Source: Termitomyces sp. T153 (Eukaryota; Basidiomycota; Agaricomycetes; Agaricales; Lyophyllaceae). Taken from it: a DNA stretch of 64,000 bases. How positions within the stretch are numbered: the first letter of the stretch is position 1; each line of letters opens with the position of its first letter. The DNA lies in assembly GCA_018296165.2 (NCBI GenBank), contig JACKQL020000025.1:496001-560000 (forward strand), in the 5' to 3' direction. Under the pieces are notes generated by a model. That model was not told the origin of the DNA, did not search any database, and was given only the letters and a program-made list of their open reading frames with translations. Position numbers and translations under genes: made by a program. Positions 21,664 to 33,115 of this stretch are shown here, piece by piece.

Positions 21664-22767
21664 TGATGAGCCCCAGTTATTGCTGAGCACCATTTTTTGG
21701 CATTTCAGACTTAGCGGCAGCTGACTACCTTGAATCCGACACAAGTCACAACACTTAGCACATGAGACTCAGCATGAGGATTGGACCAAAGCACAAGACT
21801 TGCCAATTACAAGAAACATCACATGGAGTCTGGAACTTGGGCCTAAATCATCAAGGCCTAGACCCTCCCTAGCAACGATTATTAGTGACCATAGTGACTC
21901 TAGTGACAAAATGGCATTCTCTTACTATATATGGACAAATTATCAGATGCATACCTTTTTACTATCATTTCTTTTGCTGAGCTTACCAACATACTTGAAT
22001 GGTGTCTACACTTCAGGTATTGACATCGGACTTGTTACTTTTTGGTTTCATTCACAATTAGGTGCCACCAAGACTTCACCTATGATTTTTCACTTAGTTA
22101 CAGACTGACGCCTCGTATGCACCCTAAACACAGTGACAGACACCATTGCTAGTTGTGCCTATTTGTTTACTTTCCCATACTATGATTTAAAACATATAAA
22201 TACTGACTGTACATAGACACTAAAACAGAGAACAATTGGAGAACTGCTATCTTTGAGCTTACCAGCAAGAGATTTCACTTTGCCTCTTTCACTCTTTTAT
22301 CACCTTCGACCCAGGCTTAGCAATAAGCCTTCTCAACTTTGACCTCAACTTAGTGTAGTGCCAACTGCAGGTGCCTATTTTAGTTAATCCAACTTAACAA
22401 TGCTAGCAACTATAGCTAGCAACCAGTTTATGTTTGTCCCTAAATTTTAGTCTTCCTGTTACCACCTTTTCCCATCTCTACCCTATTCCCTCACTCTCCA
22501 CTACCTCCATTAAGGAGGCACTTTGTCTTAGCGACATTACTGGTCTTTACTCTTTTTCTCTCCTTATCATCACTAGTGACTTCCACTAGCAATAGCAACT
22601 TCTTTTGACTTCACTCCACAACACAACTTTTGCTCTAGTTCTCTGGGACAGTTACTGACTTGCCCTCAACTATTAACTTCCTACTGCCAGCTACCCTATC
22701 TAGTGACTAGTGTTAGGTCCTCTTTTTAGGTTTCCTGCACAGCACTAGGTGGCATAGGAGCACATCA
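21664..22767 (+). repeat. C1 3' LTR (1104 bp)
   Basis: Same termini and length as the 5' LTR. The heptamers persist in other decay states, for example three TAGTGAC near 21885-21905 where the 5' copy has TAGCGAC, TAGCAAC and TAGTGAT. Confidence 0.9.
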
Positions 22768-23178
22768 ACGCCTTCCTCCAGGAGAACTTGGACTCCAGTC
22801 ATATCCATCCATCCAAATCCCTGATGGCTTCTCCAGTCTTCTTCATCAAGAAGAAGGATGGCTCCCTCTAACTGGTACAGAATTACCGGGTACTCAATGC
22901 CATGATGGTGAAGAATTGCTACCCTCTTCCCCTCATCTCCAAACTCATCAACAACCTCCCAGGTGTGCAATACTTCACAAAACTGGATGTCTGGTGGGGT
23001 TACAACAATGTGCACATCCAGGAGGGAGACAAATGGAAGGCAGCCTTCAGGACCAACAGGGGGTTGTTTGAACTGCTCATTATGTTCTTCAGTCTCACTA
23101 ATAGCCCTGCCACCTTCTAGACCATGATGAACAACATCTTCCAGGATCTCATTGCAGAGGGCATAGTGTGCATGTATC
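22768..23178 (+). pseudogene. B1 RT, middle part after C1
   Basis: Continues the RT split at 10377: [17 protein letters not shown], then [22 protein letters not shown] and FRTNRGLFELLIMFF. Stops replace Arg/Gln codons near 22868 and 23118. The frame reaches CMYL, immediately before the YxDD site, and there abuts the outer end of an inverted LTR at 23179. Confidence 0.8.
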
Positions 23179-23547
23179 TGTAAGAGCAACCTCCAGTGCA
23201 ACAGATCAGAGTCACACAGCTAGCAGAGGGGAATCCAAAGTATATTAGTGGAGTAAATGATGATATAATCAGTAACTAATCACCTAGCAGAGGGGAATCC
23301 AAAGAGAACAAGTCTAAGGATCCCCACTGCTTGGCACGGCACATCAGTGGGTGGCGGAGGCATGGGAACTACTGTACAGGTGACCAGAAGTACTCCTAAC
23401 CCTAGAGCAAGGGTTGCTGAGGTAATATGGAGAACTCTGCAGTGCTCTAGAGATCTCTGCAGTGCTGGAAAGAGCTGTGGAGGCATTGAACAAGCTGCAG
23501 AGGTGTTGGAACCAGTCATGGAGGTTGAAAATGGAAGTCCCCTGACA
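23179..23547 (-). repeat. Family B 3' LTR, minus orientation
   Basis: 369 bp, TGTAAGAG...CCTGACA on the plus strand. Same length as the B2 5' LTR. Left flank GTATC and right flank TCATC do not match, so it is not a solo insertion. On the minus strand the purine tract AGAGGGAGGATGA (23560-23548) abuts it, as expected for a 3' LTR of the pol remnant to its right. Confidence 0.8.
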
Positions 23548-25797
23548 TCATCCTCCCTCTAGTGTGTGGCATCTTGATGTGTGGGGTAGAAGTAGTCCCT
23601 GATTGTGTGATCTGCTGGCAAGATGGGGTAGATGCCCCATATAGCGCATGGGGCATCTGGATGTCTCTGATGGAACTCCTTAACCAGTCCGGGGGCATGT
23701 ATGTTCTCCTGTGGCTCCCAGGAAATATCCTCAATTCCATAGCCCTTCTACTTCACCTTGTACTGTAGTTGTCTCCGGAATAAATGGCTGTCTAGAATTT
23801 CCTCTACTTTGTACTCTTCATCATTGTTGACCACCACTGGGGGCAACAGAGGTGGCAGACATTGCCCTGGGATAGGGTCTTTGGGAGCCAGGGTTAGTTT
23901 GACCACATTGAACACTGGATGAAGCTGGCGCATCCCAGCAGGGAGTCAGAGTCAATAGGCCAAGGGTCCTATCTGTTGTTCCACCATGAACAGTCCTAAC
24001 AGGCAGTGTGACAGCTTTTTTGAGGGGCGGATGGTCATAATGTCAGAGGCATCCAGGTAGACTCAATCCCTGGGCTGATATCTGTGCTCTAGGGTCCTCC
24101 TGCAGTCGTAGTATCATGCCATGTTGTCCTTTGCTTTTGCTAGTGCAGCCCAGGCTTCCTCCTGGGATTCCTTCATCCAGTCCACAAACTCATTTACTGC
24201 TTTGTTCTCAGAGGGTCAAGCCTGGGGTTTAAATCCCATGTGTGGGTGCTGTCCAGTGTCAAGGAAGAATGGGGAAAACTGAGTGAAGGGCCATAAATTG
24301 CAGTCCCCAATGCAAAACATAGGCATCAGAGAGGCCATGGATCTTCCAGACATTCCTCTGGTACAGGTTTGCAGCTCCCATGGTGGAGCAGGTGGTGTGG
24401 GTTGGAATGAAGTGCACTCTCTTCCCATACAGATCTACCACCACCATGATCATGTCATAACCATGGGCATCAGGGAGCTCCACAATGAAGTCCATGGATG
24501 CTACACTCCATTGCTTCATGGGCACTGGTAGCAGGTGTAACTGTTTATAGGGGAGTCTGTGCTGGGGCTTGGTCCAGAGGCGGAGATCACAGGTACTGGT
24601 GTAGGATCCAATGTACCAGGACATCTGGGGCCACCAGTAGTTCCAGGACACTAGCTCCAGCATCTTCCACTGCCCCAGGTGCCCTGCAATGTGGGAGTTG
24701 TGGTGTTGCTCCACAATCTTTTGATGGAGCTCCAGGACATTGGAGACATAAATACAGTCCTGGAGGGTCAGAATTCCTTTGTGGAGAGCCCATTTGTCAG
24801 TGTGGACTGCCTTGACACCTGTAGCATGCCCCAATTTCAGTGTCCAAGCAGCCTGCACCACCAGCTCCTCCTGTTGACCATCCCTATTGCCCTGTTGGAT
24901 GTCCTGGAGGATGTCTGCCTCTGCTCCATCCACTGCAAGGCCCTTCATGGCTTGGATTGCAAACAGTTTGGGGCAGAGGAGCACAATGTTACTGTTATCC
25001 CCTTCCCTCATTCCATGGTCCACCCTCCAAGATAGTGCATCTGGTTTTCCCATGCTCTGGCCAGGCTTGTGGTGCAAGGAGAAGTCAAAGTTGGCAAGGT
25101 AGAGGAACCATCAGGCCTGCTGGCAGTTAAGCTTCTTGGCTGTCCAGAAGTATTCAAGGTTCTTGTGATCCATCCAGACCTTGAACTTGTGCCACATGCC
25201 TTCGAGAAAGTGCCACCACTCCTCAACCGACTGGATGATGGCCAACATCTCCTTGTCATGGATCTTGTAGTTCTGCTCCACCTTGTTTAGGCTCTTGGAG
25301 TAGAAGGCCATGGGGTGCCACTTCCCATCCTCCGGAGACTGCTGCAAAAGCACTGCTCCTGTGGCAAAGTCAGAGCTGTCGGCCTCAACACAGAAGGGAG
25401 AGGCATCATCCGGGAAGAGGAGAATGGGTCTGGAGGTCATGGTGCACTTGAAGGTGTCAAAGGCCGACTGCTCTGGAGGTCCCCAACTCCACACAACATC
25501 CTTTCCTGTGAGGTCGAACAGTGGGCAAGTGTGATGTGGAAAGTCCTGGATGAATCTCTGCTAGAAGTTGGCAAAACCAAGAAATGCCCGTACCTCCTTC
25601 TTGCTCCAGGGCTCTGGCCACTCCGCTATGCCTGCTACCTTCACTGGGTCCATCTTCACAGCTCCATGGGAGATGATCAGGCCAAGGTACTCAATCCAGG
25701 TCTGTTCAAACTTGCACTTCTCCAGTTTGAGGTAGAGCTGGTGCTGGTGGAGGCATTTGAGGATGAGACAAGTGATCCAACAGTGTTCCTCCAATGA
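23548..25797 (-). pseudogene. B1 distal pol, inverted: RT end, RNase H, integrase, chromodomain
   Basis: On the minus strand: RT tail from 25797 (LEEHCW, KLEKCKFEQ, FLGFANF), RNase H (CVEADSSDFATGAV near 25395; YKIHDKEMLAII near 25250), and integrase HHCC (HHNSHIAGHLGQW near 24700; CDLRLW near 24590). The integrase D core follows (SMDFIVELPDAHGYD near 24495-24455). About 200 nt of the core, between DAYV and TQFSPFFLD near 24310, is missing, so the later D and E are lost. A chromodomain (YKVEEILDSHLF, KGYG) ends near 23580. It starts within about 35 nt of where the plus-strand B1 RT stops. Confidence 0.8.
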
Positions 25798-27119
25798 CAC
25801 CCAGTGTGCTGGAGGTTGTCTGGGGTGAGTATCATTGCATGGAGAAGTGTGGCTGGGGCAGAGAAGATGTTGGGGTCTGGTCTACAGTCTAGTGCATCTT
25901 CAAGACCTAAACTGCTGACTTGTTTTCCATAAACTGGTAATTGCAGTCTTCTCCATTGATTGTCCACACAGCGCATCCCATCACCTGTTGTTTAGGACAA
26001 CTGCAAATAAAGTGTCCCTGCTCACCACATAGGATGCACATGCCCTCTTTCTGTTGTTTCTCCTGAGTTTTCTCTGGTATGTCAATCCACAGCCTATGTG
26101 GGGTTGGCAGGGTTGGCAGGGATTGAGGACCAAATGCTGTTGGTTGCTCTGACCTGCCAGTTGGTGTTACCAGAGGTGTTCCATGAGGTCTAGGGTGCCA
26201 TGTTTTTGCTCTGATCTTCCCAGTAATGTTGGTTGACCTGGGTAACAAGTGCCTTGTATCTGTTGTGGGTGGTTTGCTTGGGTGTGAGACAAAGGACATC
26301 CTTGAGCAGCTGAGGCAGGGCACAACAGAGGGCAAATCAGAGAGCATTGTGGTTTCAACCAGTCTTGTAGGCTTCTTGTTTGAATTGTACAATGAAAGTC
26401 GTGAATCATTTGTTGTCATGCATTTGGAGGTTGAAGAGGTTTTCCTCCACCTCTGTTACAGTGTCAAAGATGCCAAACTTACTCAAGAATTCCTTGCAGG
26501 TAGCATTTGTGGAAGTCAAGGAGTTGATCTGCCCAAACTTCTGGAGTTGTGGGGGTGTTGGAGTAGCCTAAGTTGATGAGGAGAGTGCAAGCGTGTCTTG
26601 CAAACTCCATGGGAGAGAGGCAGAGGAAATGGAGGACTTTGTTGTGCTGTTGGATGTAGGCTTTGACCCTTTGCTGTCTGGGGGAAGGGAGAACTTGAGT
26701 GGAGAATGGCAGATGAGGGGGAGAATAATTATCTGGGTGCTCCAGAGGGGCTGGAGCTGCAGTGGGAACTGGGTATGCATAGTAGTGGGTGGGGGGAAGG
26801 TAGGCAGGGTTGGGAGGTGCTGTGGAGTATCCTCCTGAGTACATGCAGGAGTTGTTGCCATCAGCAGGGAATGCTGGAGGGCAGTGCTAGCCTGGAGGTA
26901 TTCCCTGGCTGATGGAGGGGGCATAGAATGCCTGGTTGGGGTCAGGAGTCCAGTGGTGGGGGACATACTGATCCAGAGGGGGGCCTGGGTAGAGCAATGT
27001 CTGGAGTTGTCATAAGAATGTTTGGGGTTTGTAGTGCATGCACAGAGTTTGTACTGATGTTGGAGATGAAAAGGACTTAGAGAAACAAAGGAAATAGAGA
27101 CAATCAAGATGAGTGTGAG
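25798..27119 (-). mobile_element. A2: family A gag remnant with LTR stub
   Basis: Minus-strand gag pieces: N-terminal proline-rich part (26960-26500), an internal deletion near 26490, then capsid and CCHC knuckle ([14 protein letters not shown] near 26036-25995) and the gag stop at 25907. The pol frame opens in -1 as in A1 (GLEDALD) and runs to about 25805, where it fuses to family B RT. The left part of an LTR (about 26994-27119) follows gag directly, without PBS. Almost every CpG of A1 is TG or CA here. Confidence 0.75.
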
Positions 27120-27384
27120 GGGATGTCAGTCATGGATAGTCCGAGCCAAGCTGCCACTCATGTCCCAACCAACCAGTCAAGAGGCAAGTGGCAAGCAACC
27201 CAGCAGAGAGCACAGCAAAGCAAGCGGTGGGTGACAAGAGAGGAGGCACAGGCAGAGGGCAGAGCAAGGCAGGGAGCAGCACTGACCAAGATCACAGTCA
27301 CACTAGTGTAGAAACCTGGAAGCAATGCTATTGTCCAGACTGGGGATAGTCTATCCCCAGGTCTGCCTTATATACTACATTACT
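27120..27384. other. Unassigned segment with a hairpin
   Basis: No supported ORF. 27336-27366 can fold into a 13-bp stem (CAGAC/GTCTG outer, TGGGGATA/TATCCCCA inner) with a 3-nt loop and one bulged base. Confidence 0.5.
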
Positions 27385-27837
27385 TGAGGACAACAAGGTT
27401 GGCAAGATGAATGAGCATCATGACTTCATCATTTTCAAGGAAATAGGAGTTCTGCAACTGAGGAAGATGATCAGTCTTGAACATAGCACCCCTGTTGCCA
27501 TGGATAGAGGTGAGTTTTTTTCCAAACAGCAGCAGCAGTAGTTTCCTCTTTGATCTGGTGGAATGTGGACTGATGAATAGTGGCGTCGATGATATCAGAA
27601 ACAGTCCTCCATGGCGTCCTCATGTTCCTTGATCTGCTTGTATGACGGTAGAAACAACGAGTTGTCATCCCGGAAGAAGGAATCGTCACGCTCAACAAGC
27701 CCTGCCGGCTTACGCGTGGTACCAACGACATGTCGACGAAGCTTCTTTGACGTGATCGCATTGATGATACGTTCCTGGTACGACGTCCAGTTCAATCCAT
27801 CAGATACAAGCTTCGGAACGGTGAGTTTCGTGGTCAA
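27385..27837 (-). pseudogene. Ty1/copia-type gag fragment
   Basis: Minus strand begins MTTKLTVPKLVSDGLNWTSY, the usual opening of fungal copia gag. It continues with RIINAITSKKLRRHVVGTTRKP and, after a frame change near 27600, TFHQIKEETTAAAVWKK and SIHGNRGAMFKTDHLPQLQN. It stops near 27385. No protease, integrase or RT of this type is nearby. CpG content is intact at its start and lost further on. Confidence 0.7.
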
Positions 27838-27847
27838 AACATCATAG

Positions 27848-28471
27848 GTATCTTTGGGGCCCGTAACCTGTTGAGTAGGGGCCAGTTACGGAAGGAAGAG
27901 AGTGACGGAGTGGGCTAGGATAGGTTTCGCGAACGCGATGTAAACCTCAGTGAGAGTTAAACCCCAATATATTCATATATACCTGCGAGAACACGATGTA
28001 ACTACGGTATGTCAGTAAGTGTAATGAGTGAATGTAATTATGGGGACTTACACCTCAGTGAGAGTTAAACACTGAGGTGTGATGTGCCGGATGCGAACGG
28101 AAAACATGCTAAGGGACAGTAAGTAATAAAGAGTCCGTACTACGCCCACATGTCCTCAACACTTCTGATTGTGATAATGACAGGGCCTGGAGGAGCTTTG
28201 TCTGATACTGTCATATTTAATTTGACAGGGGGAACCAGACAGCCGAGTATATCCTGCTACAAACAACATAATATAAGTAACATAATGGCACTTTTATTTT
28301 GAGTCTTATCCGAAAGACCTCATACAGATTGGTCGTCGTGAGGGTCATTCAAAACAGCATTCGAAATGACAACAAACAAGAACATTTGCAACACCCGAAA
28401 AGCAGCACTGTGGGTATCTCCATCAATTTTCTAGAATCTGACAGGCTTATCCCAGCCTACAGAAGGACTTG
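27848..28471. other. Intergenic, with small inverted repeats
   Basis: A phrase CCTCAGTGAGAGTTAAAC occurs twice (27946-27963 and 28053-28070). The second lies in a hairpin with arms ACACCTCAG (28050-28058) and CTGAGGTGT (28072-28080). No ORF is supported. Confidence 0.5.
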
Positions 28472-29606
28472 TCAGATTTCTATGGCATCCAACAAACAAT
28501 TTGCACATATACCTATACGGTTGTTACTAGTTATTTTAAGAAAATAAGTGGCACGGCCGAAACCCGGTAGGTTGTCTGACTTTGGAAACTTGATATGCGG
28601 GAGAATTGTAATAGATCCCACCCGTGGATTTGCGAGTGAGTAGCTCATGAACGATGCCGGCGCGAACCCAGTATGTTCGAAATTAGTGACATACAGATCA
28701 TCGCCAGCCACAAGAAAGTTACGTAAATCGATATCGTCATGATAAAAGCAGATAGGATCAGCGGATAGATTCACTGTAAGGCCTTGAAATTTCAATATCT
28801 GTGTTCAGTGTATCAAAGATGATCAGTAGACTAGACAGAAACAAGCGTACGTTATTGATCTGTGTGTCCATTCGTTCGACGGATTCATACGTAGGTCCCT
28901 CGTCGTCTCGCCATAGACAATGACGCATTGGCCCACCACCTACAGGTCCTAGCCTTCCATCATCAGGAGGGGGCAATGCTAATAACCAGTGTATCGCAGC
29001 TGCAATACGAGGACCATCCATCGCGGTGGCGGCGAGACCTGGTATGTACTCCATGACAATGAAGCCCGTCAAGCGGTCCTCCCATGCGTCATATACTTCT
29101 GCGACGCGGAAAGGTGGGGAAGGATCGCACTTCAGATGTTGGAAGACATATATCTGAGTACGAGCCTCGCCGAGGGTGACATGAGAGCCAAATTTAATGA
29201 GGGCGAGTGGTTCAGGGGTACCCCGACTCTTGAAGAAACTCAACAAATTACGGCGCTTCGGGGGTCTGTAGATGAAGTGGGAAAGCCTGGTTCGATGGTG
29301 TTTGAAATGTTCAGAGCTGTGAGCGCTGCATAGCGCAGCGAGCACCTCACGCGAGGGGAGACCAGGAATAGCGCGAGGAATGATCTCCGCAGAGATAGAC
29401 ATCGACAGAATAGTCAAGAAAATGAATTCGAAAGAGTGCACAGGAGCGCAGACAACTGAGATAATGCGAGTGCACTGTGCGGGTTCGTTGACGGATCGGT
29501 CGAAATTCTTGAAATGTATTGTCGTAAAATGACTCACATATGCCTCACTTATGGAAAGCCCCGATCGCTTAGCGCCAGTTATGAATCTTATGATGGGAAC
29601 AATCAT
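28472..29606 (-). CDS. Phosphotransferase (APH/protein-kinase-like) family gene, probably a host gene, key residues altered
   Basis: Start taken at Met 29606; an upstream Met at 29663 is possible. Conserved blocks: LIKFGSHVTLGEA near 29200, GFIVMEYIPG near 29055, and a catalytic-loop-like YHDDIDLRNF near 28752-28723. The usual metal-binding DFE is NFE near 28680. Candidate introns: 29537-29475 (GTGAGT..CACAG), 29350-29276 (GTGAGG..CTACAG) and 28850-28799 (GTACGC..ACACAG). The last is 52 nt and is required to join the two frames. The C-terminus YFLKITSNNRIG is like many basidiomycete relatives. HGD to HDD and D to N both fit G-to-A changes, so it may be a pseudokinase or an early pseudogene. 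Substrate unknown. Confidence 0.6.
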
Positions 29607-30555
29607 CGGGACCCCGGACCTAACTCCGAATTGGGTCCGGGTAGGCCTACACAAATCGTACAATTATCTCGTCCGGACTACGATTTGAATAGAATCTGTA
29701 TAAGCGGTAGATACATACGATCATTTTTGTACCCTCAAACCTTGACTATTTGTGGAGGGGTAATTTTCTATCGAATTGTTTTACTCTTTTGTCACATTGT
29801 CACTGGTTGTCTCACGATACGTATGCTGGCATACCGTACAAGACAGCTCACATTTCAAGGTTGTACTGATGCTTGAAAGACATTTGAGCTCTGGAATGAC
29901 TTGGGAAGGGGTTTATTGTCTACCTTAAAACCAATAACAGCAACATCATCTTTTATCTTATTCTTGTTGTATTAGACAAGCTTCAAGGGGTAACCTGAAA
30001 GACCGTATGGTCAACTAACACGAGCAACAACAAAACAGGAATACACTGAGGATTCAGGAGATAAAGACCAGTCTACAGATAGCACTAGCAAAGACGGGAA
30101 GAAGTCAGTTTACTCGTGAGTGCGACGGATATATATCTAGTATGGAATAAGGTTCTGTCAAGCCTGTATGTGCTCTGTCCGTAAGTAGTAATCGACGGGA
30201 TTACAGTAACAATAACAACCAGGACTTGCCAAGACATGGGGATGCTTACCTCTAAGAAAAACTACCACCAAAACCCCAAGAACCCAGAAAACCCCTTCAG
30301 CAGCAAAGTCAAGTTGAATGAATGAATGAATGAATTCTGTTTATACCACTGGCAAGCCACTATGCAGGGCTAAGAGGTAGGGGTAAAGTAATCTCAGTAC
30401 TCTACTCCGGGTGTATATAGTGTTTCGGACAAATCCCGGGCACCTTATCAGGTTCAAAACCCAATTAGGTCAGATCCGGTTGTCTGCGCTTTCTTAATGG
30501 GCGTTATTAGATAGGCGCACATCAGATTGACCGACATAATAATATCAATATAAAC
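29607..30555. other. Intergenic region with GAAT microsatellite
   Basis: AT-rich, no supported gene. Five GAAT units at 30316-30335. Confidence 0.5.
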
Positions 30556-30840
30556 TTGAATAATTACATCGACTGTCTCTCAATTGTTGATTGTGTCGTT
30601 GTCCTCGTGGATGTCCCAGATGTCCCTCGGCCTCAAACTCCATATGGTCACACAAGGTGCAATATCTGTGGACAGACTTGTAAGAGCAAAGGAATTGGGA
30701 TGCACCAAAAAGCCTGTATGAAGAAGCAAGAGATTGAATGGCAGACCTTGGCATTTTTCAAGCCATTGAATTTAATACTAAGGAGATCCATTACAGCCTG
30801 TTCAGCACATAATTCAAATTCCAAATCTGCAAGATTCTGA
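30556..30840 (+). pseudogene. Short ORF with C2HC-type zinc finger, unknown
   Basis: Encodes CNICGQTCKSKGIGMHQKAC (about 30658-30717), a C-x2-C-x11-H-x4-C finger-like pattern, then a short tail ending at 30840. No other domain is visible. Its downstream neighbour is a Myb/SANT-like fragment on the same strand, so both may derive from one decayed DNA transposon or transposon-associated gene. CpG-poor. Confidence 0.4.
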
Positions 30841-30932
30841 TTAGTAATATACCAGATTGGATCAGGACAAGATGCAAGTGTGACAATCTTCATTCTCATT
30901 AAGGATGTGTTTCCTTTGACTTCTGTGCAACT

Positions 30933-31499
30933 ATGAGTGGTCACATGGCATGCCATAAGGTTGAAATTCCTTCTACTTCTACCTCTGTTCCAAAAAAGTC
31001 TGATCCCCATGCATCTTGGAGTACAGACAATAAGGCTTGGCTTTTGCAATATCTTCTTGATCACAAGTCCAAGGCTGGTGATCGCATGTCATTCAAGAAG
31101 CCAACATTTATGGCAGCAGCTGCCCATGTCAATGAAATCATTTGGTCCAAACACATCAGACTCCTGTAAAAACAAGTATTACAGTGTGAGTAGCTCAAAA
31201 ATCATCTATTTTCAGCACTATTGATACATTGTCATATTAGCTCAAAATGACTTATGAGCTTGTGAATGCTATTTGCAATAACTCAGGTTGGTCTTGGGAT
31301 GATCAAGGAGGTGGTCAAGTGCACCCCAGAAAAGCAAGGAACTTGGGCTGCATTTGTAGACAAGAATCCTGAAGCTGATGCTGTCAGTGATGTTGGCTGT
31401 GTTCATCTGGAAGCTTTTGATCAACTTGCTCCTTCTACTGCTTGTGATGCACATGTCTATTGTGCCACTCAAGGACTTGCTCCTAGTGATGATGAAGGT
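30933..31499 (+). pseudogene. Myb/SANT-like DNA-binding protein, truncated by an LTR
   Basis: Reads WSTDNKAWLLQYLLDHKSK then FKKPTFMAAAAHVNEI, the helix pattern of the fungal Myb/SANT-like domain. A one-base frame change near 31145 and a probable intron (GTGAGT near 31189 to AG near 31259) come before NNSGWSWDD. Another frame change near 31315 precedes KQGTWAAFVDKNPEAD and HLEAFDQLAP. The ORF is cut at 31499 by the A3 3' LTR. It is a family usually present in many copies in agaricomycetes. Confidence 0.55.
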
Positions 31500-32934
31500 T
31501 GTCAGGTTCCACTGACTACAGGGGCTCAGCTACCCTGGGCAAGTCCTTACTAGGTGGATGTGATGTCCTGCACTTATAACCTAGTGCTCTGGAGTGGGTG
31601 TGGACTATAGGGGCTTGTGAGGAGAAGTCAGGGGAATTGGTCTAAGCAAGTCTGGAGTGGTCTGGGAAAGTCTAAGACCAAGTATATCAAATGTTAGTGT
31701 AAGGGTGACCTCCAGAGCAGTGGATCAGAGTCACGCAGCTAGCAGAGGGGAATCCAAAGTATATTAGCAGAACAGGCAATGATACAATCAGTAACTAATC
31801 ACCTAGCAGAGGGGAATCCAAAGAGAACAAGTCTAAGGATCCCTGCTGCTTGGCACAGCACATCAGCAGATGGTGAAGGCATGGAAACTACTGGACAGAA
31901 GGCTAGAGCTACTCCTAACCCTAGGACAATGATTGCTGAGGTAATATGGAGAACTCTGCAGTTCTCTGGAGATCTCCAGGGTTCTAGAATGAGCCCCAGA
32001 GACATCAAACAAGCTGCAGAAGTGCTGGAATAGGTTGCGGAGGTCGGAGATGGAAGTCCCCTGTCCCCTGACAATTAGGCTCAGTTGGGCATCAGGAACA
32101 GGTTTGTAGGTGCATAAATGGACTGTGGGGCAAGCAGAGGCTTTGCAAGTGATGGGAGCAGAGCCAGAGTTTAATGGGGGATCAATCAAGACTGATGGGT
32201 TCCAAGGCCAAGCATGGGGTGAGGTCTGGAGTTGTCATAAGAATGTTTAAGGTCATAGTATGTGTGTGGTGTTTGTAACAATGTTGGAGATGAAAGGGAC
32301 TTAGGAAAGATAAAGGAAACAGAGACAGTCAAGACAAGATGGAGATAAGATGAGACAGAACTGAGAAAAGAAATAGATTTGAGGCTAAAAATAGAAACAG
32401 AGAAGAGACAGAGAGAAACACAAGACACAAGTAACTGGTTAATGCAATATCAAGACTAAGGTCACAAATGCTACTCTATGTCTTTATACACTAACTACTG
32501 GACATTCTCCAGGGGTTGGGAGCATGATGGCAGGGCTCATTGGAGCTGTGCAGAGTTGATGGGTGTTGGTTCTGATTGGAGGGCAGCCCATGGTGATATT
32601 CTGATGGGAATGCAGTCCATCCTGCAGTTGTTGGAGAACTCTAGAGTGGCCATGTAGGTCATGGGAGTGGTCAGATGATGTGCATCTGTGCCAGGGAAAG
32701 TGTTAGAGAGGTTCAGGGCCTTGTAAGCCAGAGGGGGAGCTGAGGAGGCCCACAGGGGATGTGTTGGAGTTTGCCAAGGGTTGTCAGGGTTTGTCAGAGA
32801 AGTGTTGAAGTTAGCTGGGGTGGGCGCTGTGGGTTGATGAAGGTTGGAGTGAGTTGGGGGAATGTTGGGGAGTGCTCCCAGAGAGGTGGGGTGTCCTGGA
32901 GGGAGGTTTGGAGGTGCAGGAGTGGGTTATGACA
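31500..32934 (-). repeat. A3 3' LTR carrying a nested solo B LTR
   Basis: Plus strand begins TGTCAGGTTCC and ends ATGACA. The purine tract GAAGAGGAGGTGA (minus strand, just right of 32934) supports 3' LTR status. Without the insert it is about 1054 bp, close to the 1031-bp 5' LTR. Confidence 0.75.
31698..32073 (-). repeat. Solo family B LTR in the A3 LTR
   Basis: 376 bp, TGTAAGGG...CCTGACA. Flanks GTTAG (31693-31697) and ATTAG (32074-32078) form a 5-bp duplication with one transition; the uninterrupted sequence is seen in the other A3 LTR near 36300. Confidence 0.85.
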
Positions 32935-33115
32935 TCACCTCCTCTTCAGCATCAAGACTCTTGAGACATGGGGCATAAGTCAGGGAATGACAGAGGCATG
33001 GGAATCAAAGCATAAGCAATATTGATCAAACTGCAGCCATAGTGGCATGGGTAATGAAGTCAAAGCAAGATTGTTGCCCATCAAGAAGCTTTCTCAAGAA
33101 ATTAAAAAGAGTTAG

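Larger units (their letters stand above)
10378..22767 (+). mobile_element. C1: full-length degenerate Ty3/gypsy element, 12.4 kb
   Basis: Two direct LTRs of 1104 bp each (10378-11481, 21664-22767) flank gag-pro, RT, RNase H and integrase on the plus strand. A multi-exon accessory gene lies on the minus strand between integrase and the 3' LTR. The target duplication is ATGC (10374-10377) and ACGC (22768-22771), 4 bp with one transition. It interrupts the RT of B1. The reading frames contain many stops of the C-to-T/G-to-A kind. A further family C LTR is nested at 16694-17794. Confidence 0.9.

Noticed and set aside
23179..23547. Solo LTR insertion into B1 RT
   Set aside because: Flanks GTATC and TCATC do not match, and a purine tract plus matching pol lie directly behind it, so it is a 3' LTR.
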